DNA of 56,633 nucleotides, taken from Blattamonas nauphoetae (Eukaryota; Preaxostyla; Oxymonadida). The notes beneath the pieces were generated by a model, which saw only the letters and a list, made by a program, of their open reading frames with translations, ran no database searches and was not told the origin of the DNA. Shown piece after piece: positions 51,799 through 56,633 of this stretch; position 1 is the first letter of the stretch, and each line of letters opens with the position of its first letter. The stretch is taken from assembly GCA_033064195.1 (NCBI GenBank), contig JARBJD010000416.1:1-56633 (forward strand). Direction: 5' to 3'. The position numbers and the translations under genes are program-made.

Positions 51799-52000
51799 TT
51801 TATCCAAATTAAAAATTGAATAAAAAGAAATCGACTTTGTTTTCTGAAAGCACTCAAAATTTGCTTCAAAAGACGCTTCAAAGAGGTCCAAATATTTGAC
51901 ATATTTTTGGAATTTAGGTCAAATATTGACATCGTCAAAATGCATAAAAGACTTTTAGTTCAAGATTCAAAAGTGGGTCAATCGGAATTGAGATTTGACT

Positions 52001-53279
52001 TCTATTTATCGATCGAGACCAACGTGGTTCTTAATTCTTCTCTATAACTACTATTCTTCTCCATGGCTTGTTCGTTCCGTCTTCGTGGATTGGTACTGTG
52101 AATGCTGTTCTCCAATCTGAGCTTCCGATGGTGACGGGGTTGATTTGGATAAGGGAGTTTTGAGTGATTCTGTGAACATTTCTATGGAATGTTTGAAGAG
52201 ATGAGCGATTCTCAATCAAATAAAGGGATGCGTGGGTTCGTAGTATCCACGAAGACTATTGTCCTCACAATCAAAATTCATCGTCTACAATCCCGAAACT
52301 CATCATTTGTGAACTTTTTCATTTTCAAAAAACATAGTAGTTGTCTCGATAATCACAGAATTGTCTCCTTTTTCGGTTTTCTCTTTAATCGATGATTTAT
52401 ATCCGTTGTCTCACATAGAGACCTCTTTTTGTTGTTTTGCATCCTTTCCCTGCCTTTGAACATGTTTTGTAACAAAAAGTGTGCAAAATGTGCTGATCTT
52501 AAAACACCATTTCAAGCGCGATCATGCTTGAAATCCAAAATTGACCTGTACTCTGTCTATTAAACACTTGAACGATATTTAGGTGATTTTTCATTTTTTT
52601 CCACGCACATATATTATTTTCCACATTTCATTGAGAATCTCTCAGATTCTGTTCCAGTCAGTAAAGTTTGCATTCTAGTTCGCTTTATATTAGCAAATAA
52701 ATGTTGTCCAAAAAGGTTGAATGGTCGATCAACCCGCCTCAAAATACTTTTAACTGTTTTTCAAATCTGTGTGCGCCTAAACAAGGAGCTCAGTAAAATT
52801 CTTTGTGTATCCTCCCTCAACTCACGATGTTCTTTGTGAATCAAAATCAGTTATGATGTAATTGAAGAAAATGGAAGTCCAGAATGTGAAAAGAATGGTG
52901 TGATTATCACTGGTATAAACGATCGTTTCAAGGAATAGAACCGTTCAATCGAACAATGGCTTGAAAACGGATGAAGCTGATCCACCCATCGAGCACACCT
53001 GGAAGGGCAGCTTGAAATGGAAGAGTGTGAGTGGATTCGATGTCGAGTGAGAGAGGGCCGAGACAACGCCGACAGTGCCATCCAGCTGCCCTCACCGCAT
53101 CTCCCTCCGTCCAGTCATCGCGATGCTTGCTGATACACACACACATACGCTTCGGATGATTCGGAGGGGCGAGGGGCGGGCGAGCTGGTGTTGTCGCTGT
53201 GCTTCGTCCAGACATCTACGACAGACCGACCGACACTGAAGAGACAGCAAGAGAAGCAGAATCAGAGACGCAGGCAGAA
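52001..53279. other. Host region between Polinton 2 and the USP gene
   Basis: No gene is firmly supported. The only noteworthy frame is 52031-52219 on the minus strand (62 codons, with QNSLIQINPVTIGSSDWRTA), which looks protein-like but matches nothing I recognise and may be a gene remnant. 52400-52850 is AT-rich with poly-T runs. Confidence 0.4.
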
Positions 53280-53455
53280 GAACAGAGAAAAAAGTCTTCG
53301 CCTTCTCTCTCTCTTCTCCACTCTCCCTCCCTCCTCTCCCCCTCGCACTCTTCCTCATTCCCCTCACTCCCCTCATCCACTCCTCCCCCTGGTCTCTTTC
53401 CCTCGCTTTCTGCTCTGCTCCTCCCCTCCACTCTCCCTTCCCTCCTCACTCCCCA
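53280..53455. repeat. Pyrimidine-rich low-complexity tract
   Basis: Almost pure C and T on the plus strand (CTCTCTCTTCTCC and CCTCCCTCCTCTCCCC words), lying directly downstream of the USP stop codon. It produces several spurious long frames. Likely 3' flanking low-complexity sequence. Confidence 0.7.
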
Positions 53456-55184
53456 ACATACAAAGTGTAGTGTCCGCCCTGCGCCATCCCGACATGGTTG
53501 ATCGTCCCCGCCAGCTGATACGGCGTGTCTGGCATCGGCACTGCAATCCCCGTCCGACGTTCGAAGTCGGCGAAGGCGGAGCGGAGCAGCGTGCTGTCGA
53601 TGGCTGCAGGAATCGACACTTTCGAGCTGTCCTTCCGAGAGAACGCTGAGAACCTGAAGTTCGATCGAGAGAAGTCTGAAAAGAGAGGAAGGCAGCGAGA
53701 GTGAGACAAGACGGACGAACGATCTCAGAACCAGAAACAGCACAAAACAAGAAAAGACTTTCTCCACTCTCCACACGCAGAAACAGCACTTTCGGCCACG
53801 CAGCCACAAACTCGCCGTGTGTCACTGTCTGCCCCGCTCGCCCGCAGCACGAGCACACAAACCCCTCGACCTCCGAACACACTGCCATCTCCGCCAGCAG
53901 CGTCTCGATCCGATGGGCGTGGCCGAACGAGAAGAAGGGCGTGGGCGGCAGGGGCAGCGAGAGGGCAGTGAAGGCATGCAGCGACACACGCGCCTGTCCA
54001 CACGAGTGGCACAGAACGGTCCCTCCGAGCAAGCCGGTGCAGCTGTCGCGGATGGGCGTGCGGGGTGTTGCTTGGAAGGACGCGAAGAGCGACGAAAGAA
54101 GAGCGAGGCGCTGGGCGGTCGGCTGGTTCGGTCTGAACACAACAACAAGCTCGGAAGCGTCGTCCGCGCGTGCTTCGGCGGCGGAAGCAATCTCATCGTC
54201 GGCGGATGCGATGGGCATTGTGGTCTCGTCCAGCACGTCGAGAAGAGCGAGGAGGGCTTCGTGGCTGTCGTTCTGTTTGAAGCCCACAAATTGAGGATTC
54301 ACTATTCCGAGGTTCTTGTGCAGATGGAACATCAGCTGCTCCACTTCCCGGAAAGGAAGAGGCTGTGGGTAGGTTGTGAGGAAGGCGAGCGCGTCTTGCA
54401 CGTCTTCGCTGAGTCTCAACATCGAATCGAACTTGCGTTGAGTGATGTGTGTGTTTGATGTCTTTTTGTGCGGACGAGGTGTGGGTCGCAATTTATAGGC
54501 TGTTTGCAACAGATGGAGAAGGATGGGGGCATGTGCCAGAGCTTGGAGAGCTGAGTTCAGATAGCACGAACTTCCGATGTTCGGGAGGCCTGATGTAGGG
54601 TGCTGGAGAAACAAAGAGGAATGAGAATGCTGAAAAGATGGTCGAGGAGATGGTTGGGTGAAATGAGAGGGAGTGTCGAGCTGGTTATGGAGAATGGTCG
54701 ACGACGTTATTGAGCTGTGTTGTTCTGGGGACTTTGTGTTGATTCTGGAATCATCACTGAGCGAGGGCTCATGCAATGAAGACATGAAGGCTTTTGAGTG
54801 ATGTGGATCAACTGTGGGGGACATATCGAGAGAGTAGCGATGGTCACTCGTTGACTGTCCCACTTTTTCAGTTGCAGAAGGTTTATCAAGAGATTGGACA
54901 AGGGCAAAGGCTTCGATTCTACCGCCTGAACTTTCGAGTTTTGATTCCGGTGTAGTATGTCGTGTTTTGAGAGGAGAAGTCAACGAGACATTTCGTGTGT
55001 ATGTATCATCTTCAGGGACAAGGTCCGGGACCAAGGAGAATAGGGGGGACTTCCAATCAGAAGGGAGATTTCCATTGAGGTTCATTTTGATTGTTCGGCG
55101 CATTTTCGAAGAGAGGAATTGATCATACCCACGAAAGTCCATCGATGACAAAAGAACCATGAAGTTCTCTGTCATCTTTATCAT
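53446..55184 (-). CDS. Ubiquitin-specific protease (USP/UCH family), two exons
   Basis: Cysteine protease that removes ubiquitin. Exon 1 is 55184-53777 and exon 2 is 53675-53446, giving about 545 residues. Residues 1-195 are Ser/Thr-rich and probably disordered. The Cys box GLPNIGSSCYLNSALQAL puts the catalytic Cys at about 207; VGFKQNDSHEALLALLDVL follows. Two CxxC pairs (CHSCGQ, CSCCGR) form the usual zinc finger of the fingers subdomain. Splicing recreates VLFLHFSR, equivalent to the L-x-L-H-L-x-R-F motif, and exon 2 supplies GTINHVGMAQGGHYTLYVGE with the catalytic His. The first Met may not be the true start, because it overlaps the divergent gene. GC content is higher than in the elements, as expected for a host gene. 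Confidence 0.87.
53676..53776 (-). other. Spliceosomal intron in the USP gene
   Basis: 101 bases on the minus strand, beginning GTGTGGAG and ending CTCTTTTCAG, phase 1. It is placed here because joining at these sites restores the conserved USP motif VLFLHF and keeps the frame into the His box. The polypyrimidine run before the acceptor is clear. Confidence 0.8.
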
Positions 55185-55253
55185 TGTAACAACCTACTCC
55201 TTTTAGTACCGACTTCCTTCACTCCGATTGACTTTAAGCCATACACCTCCGAA

Positions 55254-55694
55254 TTGGCCCGTGTGAACGTGGAAATGGTTTTGTGGGACAACTCCGGAGC
55301 GCTCGTCTCCTGTGAGAATCTGCTGGAAGGAAGAGGATCACTCAAGCTCGGCCACCTGTTTCATGCCGAATTTGAGTGTGATTCAGTGCACAACCACAAA
55401 ACCGTCTCATTTTCGGAAGCGAGATGCATCAACACGACCGCCGAGTTTGGTTTGTCATGCCCTCCCTTCCCATGTTTCCGTTCAGCTGACCTCGAAAAGC
55501 CCGGCTATCAATCTGTTGTCCTCTCATTCCCGCCATTGCAGGCGTATGGAACGTGGCACATGACTGCTCGTTTTTCTTGCCGAGCTGACGACACAACCTT
55601 CGTGTCGTCGAGAAAGCCCTTAAAGCAGAATGCAGATTCTCCATGCAACGGCAGAGCACTCTCAATTCCGCTTTCCGTGGCGCCTGTCGACTGA
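55254..55694 (+). CDS. Putative ectodomain exon of a membrane protein
   Basis: Open frame without a clear Met at the start; it extends upstream to about 55207. Reads ELARVNVEMVLWDNSGALVS, with several Cys residues and strand-like segments (SVVLSFPPLQAYGTWHMTAR). A short hydrophobic start MKFSVIFII lies at 55159 in another frame; a GT at 55186 and an AG at 55238 would link it in frame as a signal peptide by a 53-base intron, which is speculative. It is divergent from the USP gene, with overlapping 5' ends. A membrane-segment frame follows downstream, so a type I membrane protein is plausible. Family unknown. Confidence 0.4.
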   Translation: MARVNVEMVLWDNSGALVSCENLLEGRGSLKLGHLFHAEFECDSVHNHKTVSFSEARCINTTAEFGLSCPPFPCFRSADLEKPGYQSVVLSFPPLQAYGTWHMTARFSCRADDTTFVSSRKPLKQNADSPCNGRALSIPLSVAPVD

Positions 55695-55791
55695 GAAGGC
55701 GCGACAATCGTCCCAACACAACAATTATCCACGACCGTTCGCACCAACGGTGTGTTCTTGCATGCTTTCGTTCATTTTGCAGAAAATCTTG

Positions 55792-56012
55792 GGATTGTTC
55801 TCGGAATCGTGCTTGGGTGTGTGGTTCTTGTGATTCCTGTTGTGCTGTTCTTATTGTTCCGTGGTGGGGCTCGTGCCGGATCAGTCTTCAGGAATCCTGC
55901 CCATGCTTTGAGCTGGTCAAAGCGAAGAAGATCAAAAGGCAGATTGCACGTTCGTATCTCCCGAACAGAGAATAACCCCAGCCTCCCTTTATCCATTTGT
56001 GTGTTTGCTTGA
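55792..56012 (+). CDS. Putative transmembrane exon of the same gene
   Basis: Begins after a good acceptor (CGTTCATTTTGCAG) and encodes NLGIVLGIVLGCVVLVIPVV, a clear membrane span, followed by a basic cytoplasmic stop-transfer tail (SKRRRSKGRLHVR) and a stop at 56010-56012. The donor that would join it to the upstream exon could not be fixed. Confidence 0.4.
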
Positions 56013-56633
56013 CACTCGTCTCATTCGTCTTGTATCGGAGTCACACTTCATTGAGAGAGTTATTGCATTGATTCACCGTTTCTGAGTCATCAAATTCTGA
56101 ATGTTGGGTGTGATCCCGACTCGTTTCTATCTGTTGAATGGAGCTTCTTCTTCACTTGGTGATTCCTGTTTCATCTCCTCTTCTTATTCCCTTCTTTCTG
56201 TTACCATCTCCTTTACCGACCTGGTCATCTGTGTTGAGGGTGAACAATTCTCTTTTCATCCTTCACAAGTAAAATGTATTTCCGAATTTGGAATCAGGAT
56301 TTGATAAATAACTCTCCACCGACATGATAAAACAACTGCAGTTAGCGGAGAGAATAGACGAGATAAAATCAGTTTTTCCCTTCGTCCAGTCGTTTCTTAT
56401 CCATGAGCCGAGAACTCAGTTTGCAAAGCAGTTATTGTGGGATTGACTGATGAGGCGATGATTTTCCCAACTCATTCTGAGATTCAGCGAAGCTCCTGTT
56501 CGATATGACCAGAAACACAAAGACGGAGTCAATCACCATTTCACTTCCATCATCTCATCTGAGATTGGTGTTGGTTGGGAGAGACGAAATGTTGTCGAAT
56601 TCCGGAAGGATGTTTCAGGTTTCCGGACAGAAA
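56013..56633. other. Right edge of the window, no supported gene
   Basis: Short frames only. A frame open to the window edge from about 56478 (RFSEAPVRYDQKHKDGVNHH) looks mildly protein-like, but nothing is recognised. Confidence 0.4.

Larger units (their letters stand above)
26738..52000. mobile_element. Polinton 2: palindromic double half-element, heavily broken
   Basis: Two inverted copies of the right half of a Polinton (integrase C-terminal part, small coiled protein, ATPase, structural genes, fibre, terminal repeat) meet head to head near 39128. Outer ends match each other (AGTCAATTCCGATTGACC on the left; AGTCAAATCTCAATTCCGAT read inward on the right). No polymerase gene and no integrase N-terminal half are present. 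No clear 6-base target duplication is found (ACGAAA on the left, TCTATT on the right). The left arm is 12.4 kb and the right 12.9 kb. It is broken, with about a couple of dozen breaks. The inner arms are nearly identical, so the duplication, or its last homogenisation, is recent. The ends are accurate to about 10 bases. Confidence 0.85.
48392..52000. repeat. Polinton 2 right outer (terminal) repeat
   Basis: Contains the GTACC array, the conserved block near 51060-51180 and a copy of the terminal-repeat gene. About 3.6 kb, longer than in Polinton 1, mostly because of the array. Confidence 0.72.

Noticed and set aside
53188-54458. Large plus-strand frames opposite the USP gene
   Set aside because: Opposite-strand shadows of a GC-rich coding exon and the pyrimidine tract; low-complexity Arg/Ser/Pro content.

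Overview
The window looks like nuclear DNA of a unicellular eukaryote. The host genes use GT-AG splicing (a ubiquitin protease with a 101-base intron) and include a large beta-helix surface-type protein with Pmp-like GGAI/FxxC repeats. Large Polinton (Maverick) elements, serine-rich beta-helix genes and degenerate multicopy genes together suggest a metamonad, most like an oxymonad such as Blattamonas. That placement is an inference from gene style, not from a marker gene.

Layout. 1-3146: a decayed minus-strand host gene, split by a 1,934-base hAT-type DNA transposon (1112-3045, 8-base target duplication TGGCACTC). 3147-24060: Polinton 1, 20.9 kb, flanked by a 6-base duplication TTGAAC, with 2.75-kb terminal inverted repeats that carry genes. 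24067-26716: host flank and the beta-helix gene. 26738 to about 52000: Polinton 2, a 25-kb head-to-head palindrome of two right halves of a Polinton joined inside the integrase gene, with no polymerase gene. 52001-56633: host DNA with a USP-family deubiquitinase on the minus strand and a divergent putative membrane protein.

How the element genes fit together. Polinton 1 has a family B DNA polymerase with an HNH-like zinc module in the middle, an rve integrase, an A32/FtsK-like packaging ATPase, two tandem paralogous proteins of major-capsid type, two small MAPG-start basic or amphipathic proteins, a small possible penton or minor capsid protein, and a fibre-like protein ending in a phage-tailspike S74 chaperone domain. 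Most genes start directly after a T-rich stretch ending in TAAATG or TAAAATG, which looks like a shared promoter. The element is therefore a virus-like fossil with replication, integration, packaging, capsid and possible receptor-binding parts. Polinton 1 is nearly whole in structure, with roughly four to six breaks; Polinton 2 is heavily broken, with a couple of dozen.

The observations most worth following are: the palindromic half-Polinton with near-identical inner and diverged outer arms; the paired capsid paralogues; the S74 fibre; the HNH module inside the polymerase; the TAAATG-type start signal; a family of tiny double-hairpin inserts scattered through Polinton 1; and a 139-base repeat array in the outer repeats of Polinton 2.
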